DNA of 64,000 bases from Batrachochytrium dendrobatidis JAM81 (GCF_000203795.2 NW_006281103.1:691658-755657); one strand, 5' to 3'; shown: positions 1-12,948, counted from the first letter of the stretch. The notes: generated by a model not told the origin, from the sequence alone. Translations and numbers: made by a program.

Positions 1-274
1 GGACCGCCGCGGTCTGACTCAATAGGCTGATATGGAGGAGGAGCAGAAGGTGCCGATGATGGCGGTGGTCCAGGTGGTCCAGGTGGAGGAGGGCCAGGTG
101 CAGGACCTCGGGGATCGTCCCAGCTGGACACATTGCGAGTAGTATCTAGTCACATAATGTCAGTAGGACTCTCAAGACAGTTGATAGTAGAAATGACTGA
201 CCATAAAAAAAGTGACGGGAGTACTGGGCACTCCATTGCTGCACCCATCCAGAAGGAAGTGGTCGATTGTCCAT
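1..274 (-). CDS. WW-domain protein, proline-rich (3' end outside window)
   Basis: Two exons are visible: 274-202 and 145-1, joined across a 56-nt intron (GTCAGT donor, TAG acceptor). The spliced protein begins MDNRPLPSGW and carries one complete WW domain: LPSGW, then RHFFY, then DTTRNVSSWDDP. Both signature tryptophans and the closing proline are present. The intron splits the Asp codon of Y-D-T-T, which confirms the splice. A proline-rich tract (GPPPPGPPGPPP) follows and the frame is still open at the window edge. WW domains bind proline-rich ligands. The domain falls at the very N-terminus, as in small fungal WW proteins, but the family cannot be fixed from this fragment. A TCACGTGA palindrome lies 64 bp upstream of the ATG. 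Confidence 0.8.
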
Positions 275-337
275 CGCAATAGTGTCAGATAGTCTGGATA
301 AATTCGCAGTTTAATTGGTTTTGAACACACATTCTAG

Positions 338-345
338 TCACGTGA
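338..345. promoter_or_regulatory. TCACGTGA palindrome upstream of the WW-domain gene
   Basis: A perfect 8-bp palindrome with a CACGTG E-box core lies 64 bp upstream of the WW gene ATG at 274. Its distance matches those of the same motif in front of several other genes in the window. Binding by a bHLH or bZIP factor is inferred. Confidence 0.5.
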
Positions 346-526
346 AATTGGTTTCTAATTCTGCAAATTACCTGCTGATCGTAACTAAAACAAGGGTTGA
401 ACGCAAAATAAAACATTCGGGTTCAACAGTCCAATTTGGTATTTTTGAAATCAATTCATTGTGTTGAAGTTCAAACTAGGATCAAAAGTTGTATTGGAAA
501 TATACGTTAAATTTAATGGTTCATTT

Positions 527-2094
527 TCATGACGAGTGTTGTACTGAAGATTTTAGAGGTGGAATGGGAAAGCGCTTGATGGTAACCAAAGACTGATTAC
601 GCTTCCAAAATTCGTGTAAATCTCTGGCAAGCCTATCTGGAGCATCCTCTTGAATATTATGTCCACTTTCAAGATAAATCTCCATTTGGAATTTGCCTAA
701 ATATTGCCATGTAATTGAAGGATATAATCGTTGTAAGCTCCCATTGAATTTAAATCAAGTGCCACGATGTAATACTAAATAGATTTAAATACCTTGCATC
801 TGCCCAATCGTGAGTGGTTTATCAAGTCGATCTGCCTCTAAAAACATACTCATTGAATCAATAAAAACGTCAACACAAAAACAGTTTTATCTACAACACA
901 TTCAAGGCAAACACGCACCTGCAAGAACCAACAAACGACCGGCGCGAACAGCCAAAAACTTTTCTGATAGATTGTCAAACCAATCTTTCCAATGATGACT
1001 TGTTTTTTGCAGGTCAGTACGCCATATTAATTTTCCTGATGGGATTTTAATAAGTTGGTCGATGATGGTTAGACGAGCAAGTTCGATATTTTTAACATGG
1101 TTGTTTTTGGCACTAAAATATTGCAGTTGAAAGATAATACAATTTTTAGCTGGATATAAAATCCAAAGAGTAGACTACACGGCTGAATGATTTATAGCTG
1201 CACATCATACAGCCATATAACTTACGCCCATTGTATTGCCTCATCTTCCGAGTTAAACATGCTAGGACGAGCTTGCAAGATTCGTTTCATGTGAATCAGA
1301 GAATCGATCGCAGTACCTATTTATATTTGAGTTTTAAAGTCCAACAGTTATATACATGATAAACAATCTATTCTAAGCAGAATCAGTCATGAAAATGGAT
1401 CTTGCCTTCAACCACATCCAAAACCACAACACCACGAACTCCTTGAACAAGTGATCTGGACATGGCATCAACTACGACAGATCCTCCAAGACTATAGACG
1501 ATGAAATACAGAAAAGTGTAAATATAATTCGAGTCAAGTTTATATTGGTCCCAACCAAAAAAATGTCGGACAGGTTAGATTCTCCAACTTGACAGAGTTG
1601 GCTAATAAACCAAGTACAATATCAGAGGAAGTATAAAATGACTAACCTATGTCCGACCAATATGATGTCCCTTTTGTGGGGCTGAGGATAGCAGTGATTG
1701 ATAATAGCAGCCAAGTCATTTGAAAGTACGTTCAATGGAATATCTTCAGATTCCGAGGCAGTTGATCCTATATATACCCAATCCACACATTAAAGATGAA
1801 TATTGATTCGTAAAACTAAACAGCAGTTGGACTGCTCGACGCAGACAAAAGGGAAGAATCAAGGTTACCATGAGCACGAGCATCATAACAGAGAATCGAG
1901 CATTCTGTGGATGTCGATACAGTAGTTAGATTTTTGAGATTCTGGGCCAACTTATACCAAGTCATGGCAGTATGGCCAGCTCCATGATGCAAGACATACA
2001 CCGGGCCATTAGAGTTTCTGATTTCATACACTTTGAAGCGGGCTTTTTGGTCAGGCAAATCAACATCGTGAATAGTACTGAAGCAATCGTTCAT
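527..2094 (-). CDS. PPE1: protein phosphatase methylesterase 1 (PP2A methylesterase)
   Basis: This alpha/beta hydrolase removes the C-terminal methyl ester from the PP2A catalytic subunit. Seven exons: 2094-1869, 1767-1647, 1491-1406, 1316-1226, 1112-919, 837-793 and 696-527, giving 933 nt (310 aa) in one frame. Family landmarks appear in order: an oxyanion-type HHGAGH near residue 30, YDARAHG, the nucleophile elbow GHSLGG completed across an exon junction, DVVEGTAIDS, and ESGHNIQEDAP with the catalytic His near the C-terminus. The intron leaving DVVE uses a GC donor (AAG|GCAAGA), because no usable GT occurs before an in-frame stop. I start at ATG 2094. The usual N-terminal extension of the family is missing, although the frame stays open to about 2456 without an ATG and encodes acidic Thr-Glu-Glu repeats, so the true N-terminus is uncertain. 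Confidence 0.88.
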
Positions 2095-2441
2095 GATGTA
2101 AATTGCAGATCGACAAAGTAAACTGTAAAATTCAAGAAACTTTGGATTCCATTTGAAATGGATTGAATTGTATAAACTCGTGCATTCCACAGCGGATTCT
2201 TGCCAGTTGGTTTCCTCGTTGGCTTGCTCACTGGTTTCCTCGTTGGTTTCCTCGTTGACTTGCTCGTTGGTTTCTTCGCTGGTTTCCTCAGCCGCGTCAA
2301 TATAAATTTCCACGTTTTGATTGGCTGCAGTTTTTATCGTCTTTTCCAATTTTAGTTTTCTTTCTTGGTTTGAATTTAATATTCGGCTGTCCTGCGCAGA
2401 TTCGAGTATCCGTTTGTGCAGTTGTCCTTTCCTGATCAACC
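2095..2441. promoter_or_regulatory. divergent PPE1/BMS1 intergenic region
   Basis: This 347-bp gap between the two diverging start codons should hold both promoters. It contains a short tandem repeat (2206-2290) and a long ATG-less open frame continuous with PPE1 on the minus strand. No E-box palindrome is seen here. If PPE1 begins further upstream than ATG 2094, part of this stretch is coding. Confidence 0.45.
2206..2290. repeat. minisatellite, 12-nt period (GGTTTCCTCGTT and variants)
   Basis: About seven imperfect copies of a 12-nt unit run head to tail, with variants in which the unit reads as GACTTGCTCGTT. On the minus strand, in the PPE1 frame, the units encode repeating Thr/Ser-Glu-Glu blocks. 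All unit lengths are multiples of three, so the frame is never broken. Confidence 0.75.
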
Positions 2442-5400
2442 ATGGATATTGCTACTCCAAAACTACATCGCAAGCCTCAGGCTGGCCCAAAAGCTGAACG
2501 GAAAAAGGCCAATCAGCCCAACAAAAATGCTGCCAAAAACAATCCAAGAGCATTTACCTCCCTCTCCAGTCGTAATGCCGATAAAGCAATCAGAAGAAAC
2601 TCGGAAAAGGATCAGAAAAAATTACATGTGCCTTTGGTAGATCGAAGTCCTGTTGATGCGCCTCCATTTATTGTTGCTGTTGTTGGTCCTCCAAAGGTGG
2701 GAAGCTCGATTGTTTTTAATCCTGCTTGCACGTATCCCTATTTTAACACCAGATTTTATAACTTTAAAACTCATTGCATGTGTTTTTTTGACTAATTCAA
2801 ATCGCAAGACTGGCAAAACAACTCTTATCAAATCGCTTGTCAAGAAATATACCAAGCATAATTTGAATGAGATTCATGGACCTATTACAGTCATTAGTGG
2901 TATGCTTTATTTTTATTCTCTTTGAACTATCTTTGAAATGTATATTTTCAACCAACACTTTGGTATGAATGCCATGTTTAATGTAGGCAAAAAGCGGAGA
3001 TTGACTTTTCTCGAGTGCAACAACGATGTCAACTCCATGATCGATATTGGCAAAGTCGCAGACTTGATTTTATTGCTGATTGACGCTAGTTATGGATTTG
3101 AAATGGTAAATCAATGTGGTTGTCTATTTCAAATATATCACCATCTAGTCATTTATATCCTTGCATGCTGCATATTTAGTTTTGAACGCAAAATTTAAAA
3201 CATCAGTCTTCTAACAGCTCATTCAACAATATAGGAAACATTTGAATTTTTGAATATCCTGCAGGTGCATGGATTTCCCCGAGTCATGGGTGTTTTAACT
3301 CATCTTGACAAATTCAAAGACAACAAGCGTTTGCGCAAAGTCAAAAAACGTTTAAAGCAGCGTTTCTGGACAGAGATTTATCAAGGTGCTAAACTGTTTT
3401 ACCTCTCGGGTATCATCAATGGACGCTATCCAAAAACCGAGATACTCAATTTGTCTCGTTTCATTTCTGTCATGAAATTCCGACCTTTGATTTGGCGCAA
3501 CACCCATCCGTACATGCTGGCTGATCGTATGGAAGATATTACCGATCCTGATGTGGTGCATAGTAATCCAAAATGCGATCGAACTGTTACTGTATATGGG
3601 TATCTTCGTGGAACCAACTTGAAAAAAAACTCCAAGGTGCATATTCCTGGTGTGGGCGATCAACATATTCTTAATATTTCAATCTTGGACGATCCATGTC
3701 CTATTCCAGACAAAGTACGAAAAAAACTTAGCGACAAGCACAAGCTGTTGTATGCTCCCATGAGTGATGTCGGCGGTATTTTATACGACAAGGATGCCGT
3801 GTATATTAGCGTTCCTGGTGCATTTTCAAAACCTAATCACGACAATGGAAGCGATGAGCCGTTTGTGCCTGCTGGGCCAGGTGAACAGATGGTTTTGGAT
3901 CTGCAAGATGCACCTTCAACTCTTGCTGATCGTGTCAAGTCTAGTCAAATGCAAATATTCAACGAATCTCAGCCGTTGCTTGCTGAAAACTCTGAGCTAC
4001 TGTTGAATCAATCAGAGGATGAAGAGGATCAAAGTGACTACAGTGGTATGTCTGATGAGAATGAAGACGAGGATGACGATGATGATGACGACGACGATGA
4101 TGACGATGACGACGAGGATGATCAAGAGGATGTTTCTAATTCGTTTGGCCATCAAAGACGTCGTGTAGCTCGTGGCTATGCAACTGCATATGCCGGTGAA
4201 GGTGCATCTGACGATGAGGACATCAAAAATATTGCGTTTGCTGAAAGTGACAGCGATTTGGGACTTAGTGAAGATGACGAAGCTGATGGTTCTGATCATG
4301 ACAGTCAAGATGACGAGGAAGACTATGATGCCGAGGTTGGTATAGATGCAGATGGCTCTCTTAAATGGAAGGGAAATCTCCAAGCAAAAGCCGCTTTGAA
4401 TTTCAGCAAACTTCGTCGATTCAATCTGTTTGATCATGTTTATAATCCAGAGAAATGCGAAACTGCAGAAAACTCGACCATCTTGTCACACGAAACTGCT
4501 TTTGACAAGCAATCCAAGGGATCGACAACTCCTTCAAATATTTCGCATGAAGATGGCTGGTTCAATGTCCGTCGTCGTGATCTTGCCTCTAATTTACTAC
4601 AAACGCTTGCTAATGTAGACACCCCAAAAGTTGAGATATCGCCAGACCTTTTGGATATGTGGTCAGAAGAAGAATTTCTTGACAGTATTCGGGATCGTTT
4701 TGTGACGGGTGTAAAGCCCAAATCAGATGAGAATGCAGACGATATGGAAAAGGCTGATGAAAACAGCGATGAAGAAGTTTATGACGACTTTGAGGATCTT
4801 GAAAATCCTAATGCATCTGAAAATGACAAGACAAAGCCGGTTAGTAGAAGCGGCTCAGGTGGCTCTGCTCCTACCAAATCGCGATCTACAGCAGGAATTA
4901 ATCCTGATATAATGGATATTCAGAGTGAGCGTGAAGCGAATGCCAAGCGAAAGGAAGAGTTGATCAAAAAGAAATTTGATGCAGATTTCGAAGGGCAAGG
5001 CGAAGATGAAGAGGATGATGGAAACCTGTATGAGAATGCAAAGCAGCAGATGGCCCGTCAACAAGAGATGAATCGAGCAGAATTTGAAAACGAGGATGCG
5101 GAAACCCGTGCTTTACTAGAAGGATATACTGCTGGGACCTATGTGCGTATTGTTCTTGAATGCATGCCCTGTGAATTTGTGCAATCGTTTGATGCAGATT
5201 ATCCCATTATTGTTGGTGGTTTGCTTTCTACAGAACTCAGCTTTGGATTTATTCAAGTTCGTATTAAAAAGCACCGATGGGCCAAAAAGATTCTTAAAAC
5301 CAATGATCCACTGATTTTTTCACTTGGATGGCGACGATTCCAAAGTATTCCTTTATATTCATTGAATACGGATGCGACACGGAATCGCATGCTTAAATAT

Positions 5401-6407
5401 ACACCAGAGCATATGCATTGTCTTGCAACATTTTTTGGTCCAGTAACACCACAAAATACTGGCTTTTGTTGCTTTCAATCCGTGTCGGATAAAACTGCTG
5501 CATTCCGGATAAGTGCCACGGGTGTGGTGCTTGCTGTGGAAAAAACAACAGAAGTGGTCAAGAAACTCAAAATCACTGGAACACCTATCAAGGTATTCAA
5601 AAACACGGCGTTCGTAAAAGACATGTTTTCTAGCTCTCTTGAAGTGGCCAAGTTTGAAGGTGCTAGTCTGCGTACGGTCAGTGGCATTCGTGGTCAAGTC
5701 AAGAAAAGTATTAGTAAGCCTGAAGGCGCATTTAGAGCTACATTCGAGGACAAGGTTCTCATGAGTGACATTATCTTTTTGCGTGCATGGTATCCTGTTA
5801 AACCCAAAAAATTCTACAATCCTGTCACATCATTACTATTATCGGACAAGCTTGCGTGGATGGGAATGCGAACAACTGGACAGCTACGCAAAGATCTAAA
5901 TGTACAATTGGTACATAATAAGGATTCGTTGTACAGACCAATAGTGCGACCTGAGCGTAGATTCAACAAGGTGATCTTTAATGTTTGGATTGTATATTAG
6001 TTTTTCAGTTTTTAATGTATTGTAAATCCTATTAGTTGAAAATCCCCAAAGAATTGCAAGCAAGACTTCCATTTGCATCCAAGCCCAAGCTTTTGGAAAA
6101 GCAGACTGAACCCAGTTTTCTTCAACGCCGTGCGGTTGTTATGGAGCCTCATGAACGTAAAGTAGCTACTCTTATTCAGGCCATTAATACAATCAAAAAT
6201 GACAAGCTTCAGAAGCAAAAGGCTAAACAGATGGAAAAAAGAGCAGAGGCAGCCAAAAAGCAAGCCAAAATTACTGAAATGGATCGAGTAATGGGACGCG
6301 AACGAAGCAAAGAGTTTCATCGTGAGCAAGGTAAAAAGCGTGCAAGAGAAGAAGCTGTTAAAGCCAGATCTACTGGTCGTAAACCAAAAAAATCCAAGAG
6401 TGATTAA
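2442..6407 (+). CDS. BMS1: ribosome biogenesis GTPase Bms1
   Basis: Bms1 is the essential nucleolar GTPase of the small-subunit processome that works with Rcl1 in 18S rRNA maturation. Five exons: 2442-2696, 2809-2899, 2987-3105, 3235-5970 and 6036-6407, giving 3573 nt (1190 aa), close to the fungal family length. The P-loop is GPPKTGKTT near residue 80, split by intron 1 and carrying Thr where most relatives have Val. Further family blocks are KKRRLTFLEC, KVADLILLLIDASYGFEM, VHGFPRVMGVLTHLD, KKRLKQRFWTE, KFRPLIW and VYGYLRG. A long acidic middle follows, including an uninterrupted Asp run near residue 435 (DNA about 4073-4130), then the C-terminal domain (KIRIKKHRW, LGWRRFQS, KFEGASLRTVSGIRGQ). 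The basic tail resembles other nucleolar Bms1 tails. Confidence 0.97.
4073..4130 (+). repeat. GAT/GAC trinucleotide tract in BMS1
   Basis: A pure run of mixed GAT and GAC codons encodes an uninterrupted polyaspartate stretch in the central acidic linker of Bms1. Codon mixing means it is not a perfect microsatellite, so the selection is probably for charge. Acidic linkers are usual in this family, so only the length is notable. Confidence 0.8.
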
Positions 6408-6721
6408 GAGGGTGACATTTGGTTCTGAAACGTGTATGTGTTGTTCACTCATCTGGAGATTCTGGTGATGATAATATGGTTGGAATGGTAATGTAAGCGT
6501 CGATTTTTTAAAAATAAAATGGTTTTGTGAATTGAAATCCCAATTTAATCTGACTTGGATTTGAGCAATGACGCCGAGTTTGTAAAATGTACTTGCATAA
6601 CAAATTTAGCGTTTGGAAATCTAGTTTCCAAGGAGGCTTGTTTAGACTCGTTATTAACAAAACTGCCATTATATCTAAAACAATCGCTTATTCACTATTT
6701 ATAAAAAATACAATAAACCAG
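6408..6721. other. intergenic tail-to-tail gap between BMS1 and the J-domain gene
   Basis: The 314 bp between two convergent stop codons are AT-rich and hold the 3' ends of both transcripts. AATAAA-like strings occur (for example near 6510 and 6710). I see no gene, RNA or long repeat. Confidence 0.5.
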
Positions 6722-7676
6722 TCATGCTTCAGTAAGGGGGGAAACAATTATATCCGAATCAGAATGTCGAGAATCATCATTTGATTCAAATTCGGGCTCC
6801 ATCCATATCATGCCAACAACGCCAGAGTGATAAAACAACACACAAAACAGTGCCAATAGAATGTATGGAATAATCTTTGGCTCGGTCATATTGGAATGGT
6901 ATATGTATCGGTACAATGCAGCTCGTTCAGATCTCTGATGCCGTGTCTGCTCGGCAGGTCCATAGTGCTGTTCTTGATGCTCTTTATAGTTGTAAAATGG
7001 CTTTTGATTGAATCTATTGAATTTTCCTCCAGGACCAGATCCGGGTGGCCTATACTGAATCCAATCATCTGGTCGAAGTTTGGTATTTATTGGGGCACTA
7101 GTGGCTTTACGATTACTCCCATATGCACTTGATCCTGGTCCAGTTTTTGATCTATGCTGATTAGAGGTAGATAGACTGCCGTGTCTAATATCATATTCTT
7201 TGCGCCTGGCCTCATCGCCCAACACAGAGTATGCCTCGTTGATCTCTAAAAATCGAGCATGAGCACCTTCATCGTCTTGATTCTTATCCGGATGATACCT
7301 TTGGCAATACAACCATAATTTCAAACATAAATAACCTAGTTAAACATAAACTTCATTAAATAAACAGCAGATGCAATCAAGAGCTAAAAGAATGATACTA
7401 TTCTTACATCATGGATAGTTCATAGAATTTGGTTTTGATGGCTTTCTTGTCACTATGTTCAGGTAAATCGAAAACTTCATACAACGAGCGTTTTTTTCTT
7501 CCAGACATGAGCGTAGTGGATGTAGCAGAAAATAGTCGAGAAGATGAGATGAACCAATTCGCAGGAAGCGAACGAGGTTGATGTCTTGCCAATGGATGAA
7601 TATGAGTAAAACACAATGTATGCAGTTTGCACGACTTGAAAAGTGTATAGCCTGAAAGTAGTTTGTGATGATGCAT
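6722..7676 (-). CDS. J-domain (DnaJ) membrane protein, probably mitochondrial
   Basis: Two exons, 7676-7408 and 7298-6722, total 846 nt (281 aa). The N-terminus is basic and hydroxylated, resembling a mitochondrial presequence. The J domain starts near residue 60 (SLYEVFDLPEHSDKKAIK), with the HPD triad in YHPDKN re-formed across the intron, and ends with FLEINEAYSVLGDEARRKEYD. A low-complexity linker follows. One hydrophobic segment near the C-terminus (IIPYILLALFCVLFYHSG) should span a membrane, followed by a short acidic tail. The order presequence, J domain, single TM resembles DNAJC4 or yeast Jid1-like co-chaperones. J domains stimulate Hsp70 ATPase; the specific partner and compartment are inferred. 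No in-frame ATG occurs upstream of 7676 before a stop. Confidence 0.85.
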
Positions 7677-7863
7677 ATTTCTAGAAGCACAAAGAGCAAT
7701 GTTTCTTATTAAATAACAGTCCAAACGAATGTATTGAATGAATTTGAACAAATGTATTGATGAATTCTAAAGCCAAATATCAAAACTGATAAAATCACAA
7801 TGTCCTGAGGGTGCCAATTTGAAGGGTTTTGTTGAAATTTGAAGATTTTTAAAACGCAAAGCC

Positions 7864-9814
<1,951 letters not shown>

Positions 9815-10163
9815 AAAAAACAATTGAACTCTACATTAAAGCTTTTTTTTAAATTTGTGTCGTTATATTGACTGACATGACTGAGAATAAAATGCAAGGT
9901 GATAGTGTACATGGGTAGTAGATTGGTTTACGTATGGAGTGTGATTGTTTAGGGTAGCAGGAGCAGTTACTGTTGCTACTATTAGCTTTGGTTTGGTATA
10001 TATCCAGACAACATGCACTTTGGCTGCTTTTAATCTACACATTTGTTTTTGGAGTCGAATTACTGTTGTAGTTTGCTTGAATTACGTGAATTCTAATTTT
10101 CAGCGTTGCATATACTATTTTTACCATCAGCTCGCAGACTTGACCCTTTAATACATTCCAAAA
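9815..10163. other. intergenic region upstream of the zinc-finger gene
   Basis: This 349-bp stretch holds the MAP2 3' end and presumably the promoter of the zinc-finger gene at 10164. It contains poly-T runs and one small chance open frame (9945-10151) without family resemblance. Nothing else is recognisable. Confidence 0.4.
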
Positions 10164-10933
10164 ATGATGAATTTGGGGGTGCAGCCCAAATCAGATGGTC
10201 GTAACCCCAATACAGTAACATGCTATATCTGTGGTCGTGACTTTGGTAGCAAATCCATCAGTATTCACGAACCAAAGTGTATGGAAAAGTTTGAAAAGAC
10301 ACAAGCCGCTTTACCCAAATCACAGCGCAAGCCAGTTCCAGTCAGACCCACAGTAGGAGTGCTACCGTCTCTGCCAAAAAAAAGTACTTTGGCAGGGTCG
10401 TCGCAGGTAGTGTCGAATCAAGCGGGGAACGCGCCTGGTATAGGAACAGTTCAGCAGAACGCAATGCAGTCGTATAATGATGCAGCGTATGCGACCTATT
10501 CTGAGCAAACCAGGTCACAATGCCCCAATTGCCCTCACAAGGTATAGTAGTGGCTGTATGCATACAGAATACAGCAGTTTGATGTTTTACACATGTTGAT
10601 TATAGCTCAAGCCACTCGAATGGTATTCATCAGCTAATCTGATTTGGAATCGTATTTTTGTTTTAAAAGTTTGCACCTGATCGATTAGAAGTGCATCTTC
10701 GAAGCTGTAGACCAGGCGGACTTTTTTCCAAAAAACAACCAAAGAGTGAAAAGTCGGAAACAGATTGCCGTAAACCAGTAGAAAAAAAGCAATGTGATTC
10801 ACGACCATCCAAGCAAGCAGTTGGATCCCAACCAGCAGGTGTAAAGACCAATACATCGGCGTACTGTTCGCAATGTGGGAATGCCTTTAGTGGTGCAGAC
10901 CGATTCTGTTCATCGTGTGGAACCAAACGATAG
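10164..10933 (+). CDS. C2HC zinc-finger protein (ZC2HC1/ZNF474-like) with C-terminal zinc ribbon
   Basis: Two exons, 10164-10541 and 10670-10933, total 642 nt (213 aa). Two zf-C2HC fingers are visible: CYICGRDFGSKSISIHEPKC near residue 19, and CPNCPHKF-APDRLEVHLRSC, whose two halves are joined across the intron. A third, short zinc-ribbon-like module ends the protein (YCSQCGNAF...RFCSSCGTKR). A low-complexity Ala/Gln/Ser linker separates the two fingers. The C-x2-C...H...C spacing is that of the ZC2HC1/ZNF474 group, whose members are common in organisms with cilia, but the biochemical role is not established. The start ATG is preceded closely by another candidate only two bases upstream in another frame. 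Confidence 0.82.
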
Positions 10934-11736
10934 CTATATGGAAATAAATCAGAGTCAAACATTGGCATATGCCAGATTGCAGCTCAAAACAAAAGGGATA
11001 AGAATGCAGACTATTTATTTATATTCCAACAATCTAATTTTGGCGCGTTTAATACACATTCTGATAGCATCAAGCAGATTGTTGCAGTATTTTAAAACGA
11101 GCGTTTGGTTTGTAAAACTGCACGATTGTTTTAGGTAACGTAGATTCTATAGGTAAAGCGGTTAGGTTTGTGTCGAAACAAGATTAGTAAGCAGCGTCGC
11201 TAACCAAATAAGGGACGCTGCTCTATATTTGAGAGGGTCAGCAGTTTAGCAAACTGATCGTATCGACAGGTTGGATTGTTGTCACGGTGCACAAGACACG
11301 ATCGATGAATGATCCTGCTATCCAAATCAGCAAATGAACAATCACAGATATTTTCAAAACAACATCAAGCAAACAGCCAAGCAAGACCACACTTTTGTGT
11401 AGCTGAGTGAATTTTATGCAAGTATCACCCTAAACACATGATGCACTGGAAGTGAAGAGTGGGGTTGCAAACAGTTCCTTATTTTTATTTTTTCATGCAG
11501 TTTGTGGCTATTCTGTGATCTCCAAATAGCTGTAAAGGACAATGAAAAGCGGTTTGTTTCATTGATACAAAGTCGTACTGTTTAACTCGCTTGGATTCAA
11601 CCAGGTGATAATAATATTAATCATGATGCAACATTTAATGTTGGCGGAGTTGAGTTGAAGTGATTCATCATGAACACTATGCAGCTACTAATAGCTACTT
11701 ATCCAGACCAATTCTATTCGTATTCATTTAGGCATC
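10934..11736. other. intergenic region upstream of the desaturase
   Basis: This 803-bp gap is the longest gene-free stretch in the first 18 kb. It contains a 9-bp perfect inverted repeat (11190-11198 with 11214-11222) in a locally GC-richer island, several poly-T and poly-A runs, and no convincing coding sequence. The desaturase promoter presumably lies in its last few hundred bases. Confidence 0.45.
11190..11222. repeat. 9-bp inverted repeat, potential hairpin
   Basis: AGCAGCGTC at 11190-11198 is the exact reverse complement of GACGCTGCT at 11214-11222, separated by a 15-nt loop. It lies about 260 bp beyond the zinc-finger stop codon. No U-tract terminator logic applies in a nuclear genome, so its role is unknown. 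Confidence 0.5.
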
Positions 11737-12948
11737 ATGACGACCACTGCTCTCGTAGATACTCAAGTACTGGGCTTACTGAAATCTCACTCTGGTACAA
11801 AGGCGGATTTATCAGCACAAACAGCTCATTCACCACAAATCAACAATGACATACGGCTGTTTGGCTGGATTGCTACAGCCAACATTCCATCCATCCTACA
11901 TCCACTGGTTGCTGTTATGCGCCAATGCATCAATCCTCTAGTTGCTGATCCAAGGGATGCCATCTTTGTGTCGTACATGCTGTTTTACTTGTTCACCGCT
12001 ATACCCTCTGCTTTATGGCTATTATTTGGTAGCTTTACTTGGATTCATGCTATTGCACATACGGTCTATTTGGCCGTATTCACTGCTCCGTTTATTCTGA
12101 TGCTTCACTGTTTATGCCACCGTCGTATTGGGAACCCCAAAAACTCTCCTTGGCTAGATGCTATAGTCCACTACTTTCTGGCACCTTTTTTTGGAGAAAC
12201 CTGGAACACCTTTTACTACCATCATGTGAAGCACCATCATGTAGAGGACAATGGACCAGAGGACTTGTCCTCTACCATTTGGTACGATAGAGACAATGCT
12301 CTGCATTTCCTAGCCTATTTTGCTCGCTTCTATCTATTTGTTGGCATGGAGCTTCCTTGGTATTTCTACAAAAAGGGCAGGTATTCGCAGGCATTCAACT
12401 GTCTTGTTGGGGAATATGGTACCATGCTAGGCTACTGTCTGTTTTACCTATACATTTGTCCCAACAATCCACTCGGAGTGACATTTGTATTTATTGTTCC
12501 ATTGAATCTAGCCAGATACGGCATGATGTCAGGCAACTGGGCACAACATGCATTTATCGAGCCTACCGATCCAACCAACGACTACAAATCTGCCATTACA
12601 TGTCTGGCTTCTTTCTACAACAAAAACTGTTTCAATGATGGATACCATACTTCGCATCATTTGAACCCGCTCAGAAGATGGGATGATCACCCACAAAACT
12701 TTGTCAGCACTGCAGAAAAGTATCGTAAGCAAACCACAGTTGTGTTTGAAGGACTAGATTTCCACGCAGTGTGGGTTGCGCTGATGTTTAAAAACTACTC
12801 GACACTGGCCAACCATTTTGTTCAGCTAGCCAACAAGGGTGACCCTGACTACATGACTAAGGAACAAATCATGGTGTATCTGGAAAGGAGGACAAAACGG
12901 CTTTCTAAAGAACAGATTGCCCAACACTATACTCTCAAGAAACAATAA
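11737..12948 (+). CDS. membrane fatty-acid desaturase family protein
   Basis: This intronless gene encodes 403 aa. The three histidine boxes of membrane-bound di-iron desaturases are present: HCLCH near residues 124-128, HHVKHHH near 161-167, and HTSHH at 304-308, plus an additional NWAQH. Hydrophobic stretches flank the boxes (YMLFYLFTAIPSALWLLF, AVFTAPFILML, GTMLGYCLFYLYI), giving the expected topology with boxes on the cytosolic face of the ER. The spacing and the motif GPEDLSSTIWYDRDN do not match the classic fungal delta-9, delta-12 or sphingolipid delta-4 enzymes I know, so substrate and regioselectivity are not assigned. No cytochrome b5 domain is fused. Absence of introns in an intron-rich neighbourhood is notable and is compatible with transfer, retroposition or simple intron loss. 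Confidence 0.85.
   Translation: MTTTALVDTQVLGLLKSHSGTKADLSAQTAHSPQINNDIRLFGWIATANIPSILHPLVAVMRQCINPLVADPRDAIFVSYMLFYLFTAIPSALWLLFGSFTWIHAIAHTVYLAVFTAPFILMLHCLCHRRIGNPKNSPWLDAIVHYFLAPFFGETWNTFYYHHVKHHHVEDNGPEDLSSTIWYDRDNALHFLAYFARFYLFVGMELPWYFYKKGRYSQAFNCLVGEYGTMLGYCLFYLYICPNNPLGVTFVFIVPLNLARYGMMSGNWAQHAFIEPTDPTNDYKSAITCLASFYNKNCFNDGYHTSHHLNPLRRWDDHPQNFVSTAEKYRKQTTVVFEGLDFHAVWVALMFKNYSTLANHFVQLANKGDPDYMTKEQIMVYLERRTKRLSKEQIAQHYTLKKQ

Noticed and set aside
1816..2439. A 207-codon minus frame taken as one exon of PPE1
   Set aside because: It starts at TTG, not ATG, and its last 18 codons after GHG lie in an intron: the donor G|GTAACC at 1868 gives the correct join to the next exon.
4012..4437. 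Minus-strand open frame of 141 codons opposite the BMS1 acidic region
   Set aside because: It is the complement of GAT/GAC runs, which gives Ile/Val-rich nonsense. BMS1 on the plus strand is certain.
9945..10151. Small 68-codon frame upstream of the zinc-finger gene
   Set aside because: It has no ATG-linked family match, ends just before the true gene, and looks hydrophobic only because the DNA is T-rich.
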